From: Hypomesus transpacificus
Taxonomy: Eukaryota > Chordata > Actinopteri > Osmeriformes > Osmeridae
DNA: 64,000 nt
Assembly: GCF_021917145.1 (NCBI RefSeq)
Contig: NW_025813779.1
Location: forward strand, 1 to 64,000
Reading direction: 5' to 3'
Positions 19,653-38,931 of this stretch are shown piece after piece; positions within the stretch are counted from its first letter, which is position 1, and each line of letters begins with the position of its first letter. The notes under the pieces were generated by a model. The model did not search any database and was not told where the DNA came from. It was given only the letters and a program-made list of their open reading frames with translations. Both the position numbers and the translations under genes were made by a program.

Positions 19653-21552
19653 TTAGTGTTGTTTTCTCCTGAATGAACACCCTGTTGGGATAAGAGGAGG
19701 AGGTGGGTCTGTAGCATAGGATCAGCTCCAACTCAAGTATTCAATTTATGTGCGACCAGATCAAACAGTGTACAGAGTGTTGTATGAGGAGAAAGACTGG
19801 ATTAGATCAGGGCCAGACTTCTTGTGGCTTATTGAATGAGAAACAGGCCAAGTCAGGGTTAACAAGGTTTTAAATCTACTAAGAGAACTACAGGTATACA
19901 AGACTAGTACATCATTGCCACTACAGCAATTTGTCATCACCAATCTGCCTATGCCAAAAGTAGGCCTCAAAGGACCCAAGTCTGTTGTTGCCTGTAGCAA
20001 CCCCGGTGAGGAGCCGCGTTACCATGACACCACTGGGAATGCTGGGTAAAACATGAACCATAAGAAGCTCAGTAGCAGAGGGGAACCTGGGGGTCCTTAA
20101 GGAGCCCCAGTAGCAGAGGGGAACCTGGGGGTCCTTAAGGAGCCCCAGTAGCAGAGGGGAACCTGGGGGTCCAGCCTGCAACCAGTTACAGATCACAAGG
20201 ATCTGCTCATTGCTGTTCTTGTAGTTTGTCTTGTCAAAAAGAACCACTGAACCATCCCTTTCTAAGACAACTAGAAGGTTACTGTATGCCTTAGTTGACA
20301 CCTTATTCATTAAGAGAGAAATGAACAGGCAACACATAAAGGCAAGAACTTGTCAAGTTCAGATAGGGAACTGTTGAAAACGTACACGGTGTGGTGTGTG
20401 TGATGGTGTGTATGTGATGGTGTGTGTGTGTGTGATGGTGTGTGTGTGATATGGTGTGTGTGTGATGGTGTGTGTGTGTGATGGGGTGTGTGTGTAAGGG
20501 TGAGGAGCGTGAAGGAGGCCGGTACCTTCTGTGAGTCGTGCCTTCCCTCCGGTAGGCTGGCAGAGCACCGTGGAGCAGCCCACACACAGCACCACTGTCT
20601 GGGCATGGCTGAACACCGTGGTGATCTTATAGCATCCTGTACAAACACACAATAAAGTTAGGACGCGCACACTTACAGGAGGCATTGAGCTACAATAATT
20701 AAGTAATATGAGTAGAATCATTCTATTCAGATGTTGAAATCCCCACTCAATGTGTTCTACTCACAATTTAAAAGAATTCATGTGATTTCAAAGTTAGTGT
20801 TCTTACAGTTGGCCTTGTCAAAAGGAATCACTATTAACACCTTTCAAAAGCCAACTAGAAGGTTACTGTATGCCTTAGTTGACACCTCATTCATTAAGAG
20901 ATAAATGAACGGGCAACACATAAAGGCAAAATCTAAACTACATACAGCCCTACACACGTCCTTGTTTAGACATAATAGGGACGTTGGTCTGGTAGATAGG
21001 GGATCAATATTGGAGCCCTAACTGATTTAGCAGGCAAGACCATGTAAAAGTTCCCACAGTCCAGAGAAACTTACCGGGACATTTTACATCCATAAAATAT
21101 GAGTTGGGACACTGTACAAGGCGCTTCTTCTTGTGACTTCTCTTCTCCTCTTCGGTGGAAGGGTGCAACAAATCCTTAGCAAGCTGCAAAAGACAGTTGA
21201 TTCTGTGTAGTAAGGCACGTAATATAATTGATAACATTTCCCACATTCGATTGAAATGTATCATTCTAAAGGGTAGACAATCGAGGTGTTATATATTCTT
21301 TCGGGAGTTTTCCCCCCTCGCTTTTCCACAGCCACGCTTTGTTTTGCATGTGGAGTAGGCCGCCATTATATGCTCACCACGCGCTTTGCACATTTTAAGA
21401 TGTATGTCCAGATTTAGCAAACCAATCAAGACAAAAGTGGGTCCCGCTTTAGACAATACATTATCCCATCGAAATACAAGTTCGTATTCCCCTCAAAGCG
21501 TTTCCCATGCTAACGTATTATTTCTATATGACGTGTGCGTACTTACAGGCAT
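19653..21552 (-). CDS. rps27: 40S ribosomal protein S27 (eS27)
   Basis: This small-subunit ribosomal protein is encoded in four exons on the minus strand: 21547-21552 (M-P only), 21075-21183, 20526-20636 and 19653-19681. They total 255 nt, exactly 84 residues plus stop, the usual length of eS27. The C4 zinc finger is complete: CPGC (Cys37, Cys40) and CVGC (Cys56, Cys59). The protein ends FRRKQH as in other vertebrates. Position 27 is Cys (VQCPNS), where I recall Ser in human. All junctions follow GT-AG with consistent phases. It is head-to-head with rab13 and convergent with nup210l, the human arrangement. Introns 2 and 3 each contain a snoRNA-like sequence. Confidence 0.97.
20071..20176. repeat. 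38-bp tandem repeat in rps27 intron 3
   Basis: Nearly three copies of a 38-bp unit starting AGTAGCAGAGGGGAACCTGG. Confidence 0.95.
20211..20346 (-). ncRNA. candidate H/ACA box snoRNA A, rps27 intron 3
   Basis: Read in the host sense, this ~136-nt stretch folds as two hairpins. Hairpin 1 has an outer stem TGCCTT/AAGGCA, an inner GTTG/CAAC and an apical TTCATT/AATGAA. A hinge with box H ACAGTA (ANANNA; 20280-20285) follows. Hairpin 2 has TTCT/AGAA, AGTT/AACT and GTCTT/AAGAC. It ends with ACA (20214-20216) three bases from the proposed 3' end. Host-sense placement inside a ribosomal protein gene intron is typical for this class. I cannot name the family or target uridine. See copy B. Confidence 0.72.
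20392..20497. repeat. GT-rich microsatellite (GTGTGATG units) in rps27 intron 3
   Basis: Irregular GTGTGTGATGGTGTGTG repeat on the plus strand; on the gene's own strand this is CA-rich and lies just downstream of the exon 3 donor. Confidence 0.9.
20795..20931 (-). ncRNA. candidate H/ACA box snoRNA B, rps27 intron 2
   Basis: A paralogue of snoRNA A with the same order of elements: TGCCTT/AAGGCA, GTTG/CAAC, TTCATT/AATGAA, box H ACAGTA (20864-20869), hairpin 2, and ACA at 20798-20800. The spacing from box H to ACA is 63 nt in both copies. In hairpin 2 the stem reads AGTTGGC/GCCAACT where copy A has AGTTGTC paired with GACAAACT. The U-A to G-C change is compensatory. Hairpin 1 is nearly identical between copies while the hairpin 2 loop has diverged, so the two could guide different sites from the 3' pocket. 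Confidence 0.7.
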
Positions 21553-21576
21553 CTTAGCAACTTTGTAGCCGTAGCC

Positions 21577-21582
21577 GAAAAG
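21577..21582 (-). promoter_or_regulatory. rps27: candidate 5' TOP / transcription start of rps27
   Basis: Thirty bases before the ATG the minus strand reads CTTTTCGG. A C followed by pyrimidines is the terminal oligopyrimidine start expected of ribosomal protein mRNAs and links translation to mTOR signalling. The start site is inferred. Confidence 0.55.
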
Positions 21583-22475
21583 AGTGATAAACCGGAAATA
21601 CTTTTCTGATGAATGGGGCTAACATGCAGGGGCCGGAAGTAGATGTCGAAGTAACACGCTGAATAGTGAAGCAGTAGTTAATAAAGACACAGAATGTAAA
21701 TGAAGATTCATATATGACCAGACCAGAACATTTTATATTCTTAAAAATGTTTTGCCAGTTTAATTTATTGTCTAATGAATAAAATATTGGGGAAGGCCTG
21801 TTTGTAATTTGAAGTTATTGAGTGAAGTTAGCTGAAGACTCCAGACCAGAGTTGTGCTAAACAAATTGTATACAGCTAGGCTAACTCGATCCATGTTTGC
21901 CTTCAAAAAAACTTTTTCATATCTCCTTTTTGCGGTGGAGTTTTTTTAAATTATAGTTGAGCGCCATCTGCTGTTCAAAAGGGGCATTAGCTGACAGAAA
22001 TCACTGGTCTGATGGGCACGCTCTCTCCCGGATGAACACTCCCTCACTCCCTCTCTACGTATGCCATTCTCCTACGGGAACTTGGTCGAGAGAAAGTTTA
22101 GGGCGAAAAAAATGTAATCCTGTCTAGTGTGGACAGTGAAATGGATTTATGACCATCAGAAAACAACTCGGACATTTGGTTAAAACTAAGGATTCACTAG
22201 GGCTACGTCATTTGGTTGTTGTGGAGTTGAAAAGTTTAATTAAACTTTTAAAAAAAAGAAGCATTTGGGGGATCGGAATTTACCGGTGACAGTTTCAAGG
22301 GAGAAAAACGAAAACAAGAGGTTCTAATGCAAAACCGTGACAAATCAGAGTTGGATCTGACCTGACTGTGGAATTTACCGCTTTAAATGAGACCAGCATA
22401 ATTCATAAAGCAATTTTTCATTAGAATTTCTATTTTTACACTGTTTTACACGGTTTTCACATTGAGTAATACGTT
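21583..22475. promoter_or_regulatory. shared head-to-head promoter region of rps27 and rab13
   Basis: About 890 bases separate the inferred rps27 start and the rab13 ATG. ETS-type GGAA sites lie close to rps27 (ACCGGAAATA near 21591 and GCCGGAAGTA near 21631), as is common in ribosomal protein promoters. The right half presumably contains the rab13 5' UTR; its start was not located. No other gene is visible. Confidence 0.5.
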
Positions 22476-25798
<3,323 letters not shown>

Positions 25799-25831
25799 CA
25801 CGACTCGCCGGCGCTGCAGCTCCGGCACAGT

Positions 25832-25926
25832 GGGGCCCTGGGACCTGCAAGCCTCCAGCACCGTGGGGCCCTGGGACCTGCAAGCTTCCAGCACCGTGGG
25901 GCCCTGGGACCTGCAAGCCTCCAGCA
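25832..25926. repeat. 33-bp repeat in the rab13 3' UTR
   Basis: Three copies of CAGCACCGTGGGGCCCTGGG plus ACCTGCAAGCCTC (first copy CACAGTG). GGGGCCC is self-complementary and could form hairpins in the RNA. Confidence 0.95.
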
Positions 25927-27884
25927 TGCATAGGAACAGTATTATTGGAAACAAAACGAGGTGCAGTCTGTAGAGTTATCTGTGTCCTGTGGCAGTTTTG
26001 AATACAATCAAACAAAAATACAAAAAAAAAGAAAGCAGGGTTTTTAAATGGTGTCATATCCACCTCCTTAGATGCCACTACTTCAGTGATAGATTTATGT
26101 TTTCCCCCTCAGTGCAATGTAGTTCCATAAAGACAAGAAAATGTCACCAAGAGATATTTAACGAGAGCAGTTTCATCACCAACCTTACTTCCATTAAATT
26201 GTTGTTTTATCAGATCTCTCTCAATGGTATTGTTACCATGGGGATGGATAGGGAACCAGGGTACAATAACACTATATCTGAATCACACAGAAATCGAAAT
26301 GTTTCACAGGTTTGCACTAACCATTCCATGACAGCAACCTAGCATTCTGTGTTCTTTTGGAATTGAACTGCCACATACCACCCCTTCCCAGGTACGGTCA
26401 AAAGTTGTGGAACGTGTACCCCATGAGGTCAGGAAGAGGGTCAGGGGCGAAGTTGCAAACTTTACACTCCTCTTTATTTCTTTAGATATCATCTAAATTA
26501 AACAGAAATAGAGATTTAAGGGTTACAATATATGTTATTATTATAATGCCAGTGTTTGGTTCTCAAAGTGTTAGTTTTTCCACGTTTATCAGAGGTTTCA
26601 GTACCTAAGAAAAAGGGTTTGGTAATGATCTCCTGTTCATAATATTACCTGTAGCTATGTGAAGAAGACACAGGGATTCATCCAGGATTCAGGCTAGCAG
26701 ATTTCAAACAGTGCAGAATCTATAGGCTCAGCTAAGCTTCCACTGATGGTTCACAGACTTGACTATTAACAAGAATGCCTGTTGACTATTTCCCAGTAGG
26801 CTAGCACAGTTAGACAGACATCATTAGGGGAAGGAGATTTAGTGGATACGTGTGCTGTGTGGGTAAACTGCCACACTCTGGACAGATGGAGTAAGAATGT
26901 GCGAGTGAGGGAGAGAGATAAGTGCAATATGAGAAGAGGAGCAGAGAGAGAGAATGATGGATGAAGTGAGGGAATGAACGAGAGAACCTGTTAAGATTTT
27001 AATAAATGTTGATCGTACTGAAGTGAAGGACACACCTCCAGTCCCCCTACCCCCCCTTTCGAGGACACCATGGTCCCTTTCCGATAGATCTTCATATCAA
27101 TCCTCCTCCACATGAGGTTATTGCTGATCTGTAGTTGTAAAGGCCAAAACACAGCAGCCCCACCCAGCCCAGACATACTGATACTGACCTGATGTGCTGT
27201 TAACCCTGAGGAATTAAGCTGACTCATGGTTTGAGGAAGTGAATTGCCTAGAGCAGTTTCAGTTGAAGAACTTGGATCAGTTGAGTAAATTACACCTCAG
27301 TACAAAAACTAGAGGAAATTCATTTTATAAAACTGTTTTGAGTCAACTCAATTAATCAGGTTTTACAGTATTGTCACAGAGGCTGTCAGATATAGATTAG
27401 ACGATAGAATTGTAGGATCCTGTCTTTACTTAGATTAAAAGATGTCCTTTTTGGGTTGTGGTGTGATTTGCTGAGAAAATTAAACCCCAATGATTTTCAC
27501 CCACCCAACCTCACCAGATGAATTATTCAAAGGCAACAATCAGGTGCTTCTCATGTCCAGACGTTACACACTCACTAATGCACTTGAGATTTGGTTGCTG
27601 CCCAATAATACACTGTGGTTTCCTTTGCCTGTTTTTAAACAGGAAGTTTTCTGACAGGAAGTATTAAAAGTCTCGATCCATCCGTCTTTTTCAGAACACC
27701 TGTACGGTAAACTGGACGGGGATAATTTTGGGGGGGATTATTGAAATGTAACTGACCTGTAAGTTTGTAACTGACCTGTAATTTCTCGTGTTTTATTCTG
27801 CTTTTACACTTTCTGTCAAGCATTCCTCGTCTGATCAATTAGGCCTATAAGCACAATGTATGTTTACATACCTGCTGCTTATTG

Positions 27885-27890
27885 AATAAA
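27885..27890 (+). terminator. rab13: polyadenylation signal AATAAA of rab13
   Basis: Single strong AATAAA about 2.1 kb past the stop codon. Confidence 0.55.
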
Positions 27891-29339
27891 AAACTTTCAA
27901 AATACGTACGTTTTATTATCTGTTTGATTTGGTGACACTTAAATGGTGTTTCTTTCTATTGTACAACAGAAAGATTTGATAATTGCCTTCCAGCCTGAAG
28001 TCATGTTCCTTTCCTGCATTCACAATGAGGCTGTTAGACGGAGAACTGACTGAATTCCCTGACACAGTTCAGAAAACTACAAACGTAGAAAACTACAACT
28101 TCTCGACACGGAAGCAGCATTGACTGCTCAGTGTAACTCTATCTGATTGGACAGCTGCGATGGGTCGTGAGGCAGTCGCTATGCAACAAGCCCTCCTGTT
28201 CAGCATCAGCACCTGACCGCGCGCTCTGCCGCATCTTCCCAGCGTATCGTGCGTGCCTTGTCATCACATTGATACAGTGTCGGTTTACAAACACGAAGCA
28301 TTCCATTATTGTAAAGTCTTATGAACTAGAATAACTGGATCGGAGGACGAGATTTTAATGGATGGAAAGAATGATCGCCAGTGGTTGGGACTCTGGGAGT
28401 GTTGTTTGATAAGCAGTTCGATACGGGCTCACAGTATGTAATGTGTATGAGTGGCGTGACGTAGGGTTTGGATGCAGTGAGGTACATGTCCGGGATACAT
28501 CCTCACGGGCAGAAGGGGAGGCCCGCGTGACTGCAGGGAAGAGAGAAGTGGGGGAATGCGAGCGCACCGCAAAACTCCCCCGGTGAAGATGGAGGAATGA
28601 GGAGGAAGGAGCCTTTTTAAAGCCATATTTAAATATTGACATCAACTGCAAAATTATGTCACGTCATTAGAGGATTATTTCTTTTCGTATCTACTTTCAA
28701 AGCGTCCGCCGACACCCTCTCCGTTCTTGAATGGACCGAACCTTCTGCAATCTCAGGATATCTCTACTGGTCGCAACTTTGTAAGGGCAAATCATTATAT
28801 TATCAACAGACATAGCTTCCATGTATGTCTCCTGCTCCGTCTGGACATTAAGCACGTGAACCCTGCTGTTTTATCGTCTCCGTGAAAGGCGCGATCGACG
28901 GAGCATTTCACCGTTGCCTGTAGGGTTTGCGGCCTGCTCGCGACTCCGGTTACCGCAATGCCACGGGAAAAAGGAATGAGCGGGGGGAGCCAGGAGATGG
29001 AGCGAGAGGAGAGGAAAGGAATGTTATATCGTAAAAGCATCCGGTTTTCAGAAAACTAGGTAGAGGAGTTTGATCAGCTCACTGTTTGCCCTCGAAGCCA
29101 CAACATCCTGTGGACTGTCAGAAATGGCTTGTATGTGTCTAATATCACTCAAGAGGTCATCGGTACGGTTGTCTGTGATTGTGTGAGAGTTTTTCTGCTG
29201 ACAAATTCCTAGCAAAACCGGTCCTGTCTGGCCTGGTGTGAACATACAGCATAACACGTCTTCAGCTACCCGGCAACTGACTTCACATTTCAAGAGGACA
29301 CCTGACTAACACCCCTGGAGACGTCCTTAGGCCGCTACC
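27891..29339 (+). promoter_or_regulatory. upstream region and 5' UTR of entrep3/fam189b
   Basis: No other gene is visible. From about 28140 the sequence becomes CpG-richer (GACCGCGCGCTCTGCC near 28217; GCGAGCGCACCGC near 28557), consistent with a promoter. The final 300 bases before the ATG look like 5' UTR. Start site not determined. Confidence 0.45.
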
Positions 29340-34723
<5,384 letters not shown>

Positions 34724-36435
34724 AGAGGAGGAGGAGGAGAGAAGGAGAGGGAAGGAAGAGAGGAGAAGACTAATGTTGGAACCACCCGCTGTGATTTGGG
34801 CAGAGGGCTTCCTTCTCACTGAGTGGAGGGTTTGAGAAGGATGAGCCAGGAAATGAAAGGGTTCAAAATGTGAACAATGCATCAAATGAACAAGGCACAT
34901 ATCGTTCAAGTATTTCCTTCTTGATTTTCCTTCCTGACTTTGCCCCCTCCTAGGAGGCACCTCTGAATGTCCCTGTCCTTAAACAGTGGTGCTGTTTCCT
35001 TCACACCAACCTTCAACCGGGACAGTAGAGGTTAGAAGTGAAGCGGGAAGGGTAAATTGGATCCCTGATTAACTTCCATCTGGTGCACCTGTCTTCTCCT
35101 CTGGGCCCACTGGAAGCTGCAGTCCTTCCAGAGAGGGTCCCTGGGACAGAGAGGGTCCCTGGGACAGGAGGAGCCTGCTTCACCGGCTCTGCACCCACAC
35201 CAAACTGCATACTCTCAGCTGCATATCACACCCCATACATCGTGCGGTTCACCCTGTTTTCTATATCCACATTTGCCAGTTAGAAGAGCACAGTCACCCT
35301 GTCTTCCATACCTGCAAAGGTTCACATGCTCTCCTCTCCTGTTGTGATTGTTTTGTTAACCTAGCTCATTTTCTTTTAGCACTGACATGGAAAAATCCCA
35401 TTTTTGATTTCTTTCGCTTCATCTCCTACCTCCACGCAACCTTCAAGAGGAGTTTTCTCCTCCAACTGTCACCCCACCCTACACGTCTAACATCACACAC
35501 TCAAACTTGAGCCCTGGATGTGTATATTCTCTCTTTGGGGTGATTTTTGACCACGGTGGTTTTGATTTGAATATCTGCATGTTTCCCTACGATCTCCCTG
35601 AAAGCTCCAGATGTAACAGGAGACTCGTTAAGATACACCTCTTTTTAAAACAATCTGGCAAACTGGTCGACTGCGTAGGTTGATACTTTTCTGAATGGCT
35701 CTCTGCATGTTTGGAAATGCCTGTTACTTTTGGCTTCCTCCCTTGTAGATGTCCCTTTAAAATGTGCCCATGTACTGCTGTTGATGAGCTAGTGTTGAGG
35801 AGTTGAACCCACTGTCTTGGATAATCAGCTTTGAAAAATGATCTACCCCTGTCACAGTAACAGTGACATGGTTGTTACCACTATTCTTGCCGACATGACA
35901 AACTGAATATTCTCTTTCACATAGTTGGCCAAACAGTTGTGTATATCTAAGACTATGGTTAAACCACTCCTGTTGTGTATTAAAAAACAATTCACCTCGG
36001 TATAATTCTGAAAGCACTGAAGAGGTTTTCGCAATAAATGTACAGATGTGCTTGTGTAGATGATATAAGAGACTGTGTAGTAAACAGAATCTGCGAGGTC
36101 TGCTCCATCAAAACATTTCGGTCGAGTGACAGTCGTCATTATGAGTTTGTTTCTGAAAAACGAATAATATCTGGCCACTGGATTGGTCTGCCCTGCCACC
36201 TGACCTAAACCAAGTGATGCTCACTGAATCAAGATATCAGCCCGGTGTCTGGGAAGTTTTGAATATACACTCATAAACTGGATGTAGGTAACTGACGGAA
36301 ACATTAACACTCACTCACTTGCACACAGACACACTGAGCTGTGTTTAAAGTGATAGTTTCTACCTCCAGTCTTGCACATGGAAACATTATTTGAGGAAAT
36401 GTATGGCTTGACCTGATCCTTAAGACCTAAATAAA
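34724..36435 (+). other. entrep3: entrep3 3' UTR
   Basis: 1.7 kb without a recognisable coding exon, ending in AATAAA at 36430-36435. Minus-strand open frames near 35757-36199 have no splice or homology support. Confidence 0.65.
36430..36435 (+). terminator. entrep3: polyadenylation signal AATAAA of entrep3
   Basis: CTAAATAAAGTTAA context; the next gene's promoter starts within 500 bases. Confidence 0.65.
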
Positions 36436-37105
36436 GTTAATATATTCAATATGACATTCATTTTAAATGCGGTTCTGATGATAGAACGTTTTAATGCGAT
36501 GTTGTTCAGCATATAAAATAAATTATACACAACTACATTTCAGTTTCCGTAATGTGTTCAGTGAACAAAACGAATTCAAACTTAGACTGAGCGTGGGAAT
36601 GTTTCTAATAATCTGTGTTTCTTGCATTATACACAAGGCCATTTTCTTGGCTTGTGCACGGTTTTATAATTTACAACTAATAAACGTATCCTTAGTTTTA
36701 TGGTTAAAATGTTTAATCGACACGACCAAAGTGACATTGAGCATATAGCAGGTCTATTATGGAACTTTACCTTTAGCCTCCTACAAGCTATCATCAGACA
36801 CAACACCAGCCCACGCTTTTAGTTTCCATGAGTCCTATTGGTTAGATGTCTCAAAAGCCCATCCTGGTTCGATGGCACTAGCGAATGAAAATGCTCGATG
36901 TCATATGAAGCCTTGTTTGTCCACGCCCATGTTGCGACGCGCGAAGGATGTTGGGAGAGTTAGTCCACTGTCTAAGCGATAAAATAGATTGGAACGGCAG
37001 AGAAAACTACAACGCACAGATCTCCTTCCCTAAACTAAAAGCACCTACAAAAGCAACTTAGACAGACTTGCATCCAGTGTCACTGCAAACGAAGACGGGC
37101 ACACT
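36436..37105 (+). promoter_or_regulatory. fdps: fdps promoter and 5' UTR
   Basis: An inverted CCAAT box (CTATTGGTT, core 36837-36841), the NF-Y site that accompanies sterol-responsive elements in FDPS promoters of other vertebrates, lies about 270 bases before the ATG. A CRE-like GATGTCAT is near 36897 and a GC-rich stretch near 36930. I did not find a convincing SREBP site by eye. The left part (36436-36800) is AT-rich and featureless. Confidence 0.45.
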
Positions 37106-38484
37106 ATGGTAAGGAGTTAATGTTGTCTTATTTTAAACGTAACCAATGCATGACAATGCTAGAGCTAGGTCTTACTAGTAGCTAGCCAGCCGAGTACGAA
37201 GATATTTCAGCCTGGTCAGACCAACGCTGCCAGCCAGCTAGAGTTAGCTAGCTAGGATTCTGCGTCTCTTGCCAAGGTAACCTACTAATTATAGTAACGC
37301 TAACTTCCCTCTTTTAAAGGCACAGTTTACTCCAAAATCAAAAACAGTACGTATTGCTCCTACATGTAATGCTCTATTTATCCAACTAGATTTGTTTTGG
37401 CGTGCATTGCCAAGTTTTGAAGATAGCGACGTAGAAATGTCAACCTTCTCTCCTCTCGTCATCGAAATTGCTATAGCCAGCTAACCGTACTGTAATACTG
37501 TTCTCTTCTCCCCTGTCTGTTGTGCAGAGTGACAGTCGTTGCAACGGGACACACTCCTTGGTGTCAGAGCAGTCAGACTCCGAGCTGTTTGAAGCCCAGT
37601 TCAAGGAGCTGGTGACTGAACTGACAGAGAACGACTTAAAAGACGACGTCCTTGCGGATGCTCTCAACAGACTAAGAGAGGTAACTCCATTCCATCCATT
37701 AGTGTCTGTCAGGAGAGCGGGAATGGGCAAAACTGAAATGCTGTGTTGTAAACTGTGTCTTTTGTGCCTTATTTGAGCACAGACACTTTGTATGTGTCCC
37801 TTAAACCAGAGGTCTTCCACCCTGGTCCTCAGGGACCCCCTGTCCTGCATGTTTTAGATGTCCATGCTCCAACACCTGATTCAAATGAATGGTCATTAAC
37901 AGGCTTCTGCTGAGCTAGATAACGACACATTCATTTGAATCAGGTGTGTTGGAGCAGGGAAACATCTAAAACATGCAGGACAGGGGGTCCCTGAGGACCC
38001 GGGTAGAAGACCTCTGCCTTAAACTCTCTGTCTCTCTTTCTCTGTGTTTCTCCCGCTCTATCTCCCAGGTGTTGATATACAATGCACCTGGAGGCAAGAG
38101 AAACCGAGGTCTTTCTGTGATTGGTTCCCTGCGAGAGCTAGTCCCTCCCAGTGAACTCACTCATGACACAGTGCAAAGGGCCCTCCTGATTGGGTGGTGC
38201 ATTGAGCTGGTAAGAGCATGGACCAATGATTATTGAGCATGGAAATTACATGTTTTCCTCAGTTTTCACACCAACGGCAAGTCACTAAACAGAATCAAAG
38301 TTACAAAGTACAAAATACACTTGGTCAGGTGTTGCTGTCTGTCCTAGCTATAGTCAGTTATACCTGTCTATGTTTCTGTCTGTGTAGCTTCAAGCTTTCT
38401 TCCTGGTAGCTGATGACATCATGGATGCCTCTGTGACTCGTAGAGGACAGCCCTGCTGGTACAAGAGGGTGAGTGCCTGTCTGT

Positions 38485-38570
<86 letters not shown>

Positions 38571-38873
38571 GCCTGTCTGCCTGCCTGCCTGCCTGCCTGT
38601 CTGTCTGTCTGTCTGTCTGTCTGTCCCCTTGATCATGATGAACAACATCAGGAGTTGAGGCCCTGTGGTTTTCCCAGGATGGAGTTGGTCTAGACGCCAT
38701 CAACGACTCTTACCTCCTGGAGGGGGCGATTTACAGGCTGCTGCGTAGACACTGCAGAGGCCAGCCCTACTACCTCCACCTGCTGGAGCTGTTCATGGAG
38801 GTAGCACATGCACGCTGGTTACACAGGCTCTCCGATCTGGGTGCCATTGTCCCCAAATTCACACACACAACCC

Positions 38874-38931
<58 letters not shown>

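Larger units (their letters stand above)
25799..27890 (+). other. rab13: rab13 3' UTR
   Basis: No coding potential was recognised in these 2.1 kb. They start with three 33-bp repeats and end with AATAAA at 27885-27890, the first convincing signal in a GAATAAAAAAC context. The assignment is inferred from the absence of another gene and the signal position. Confidence 0.6.
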
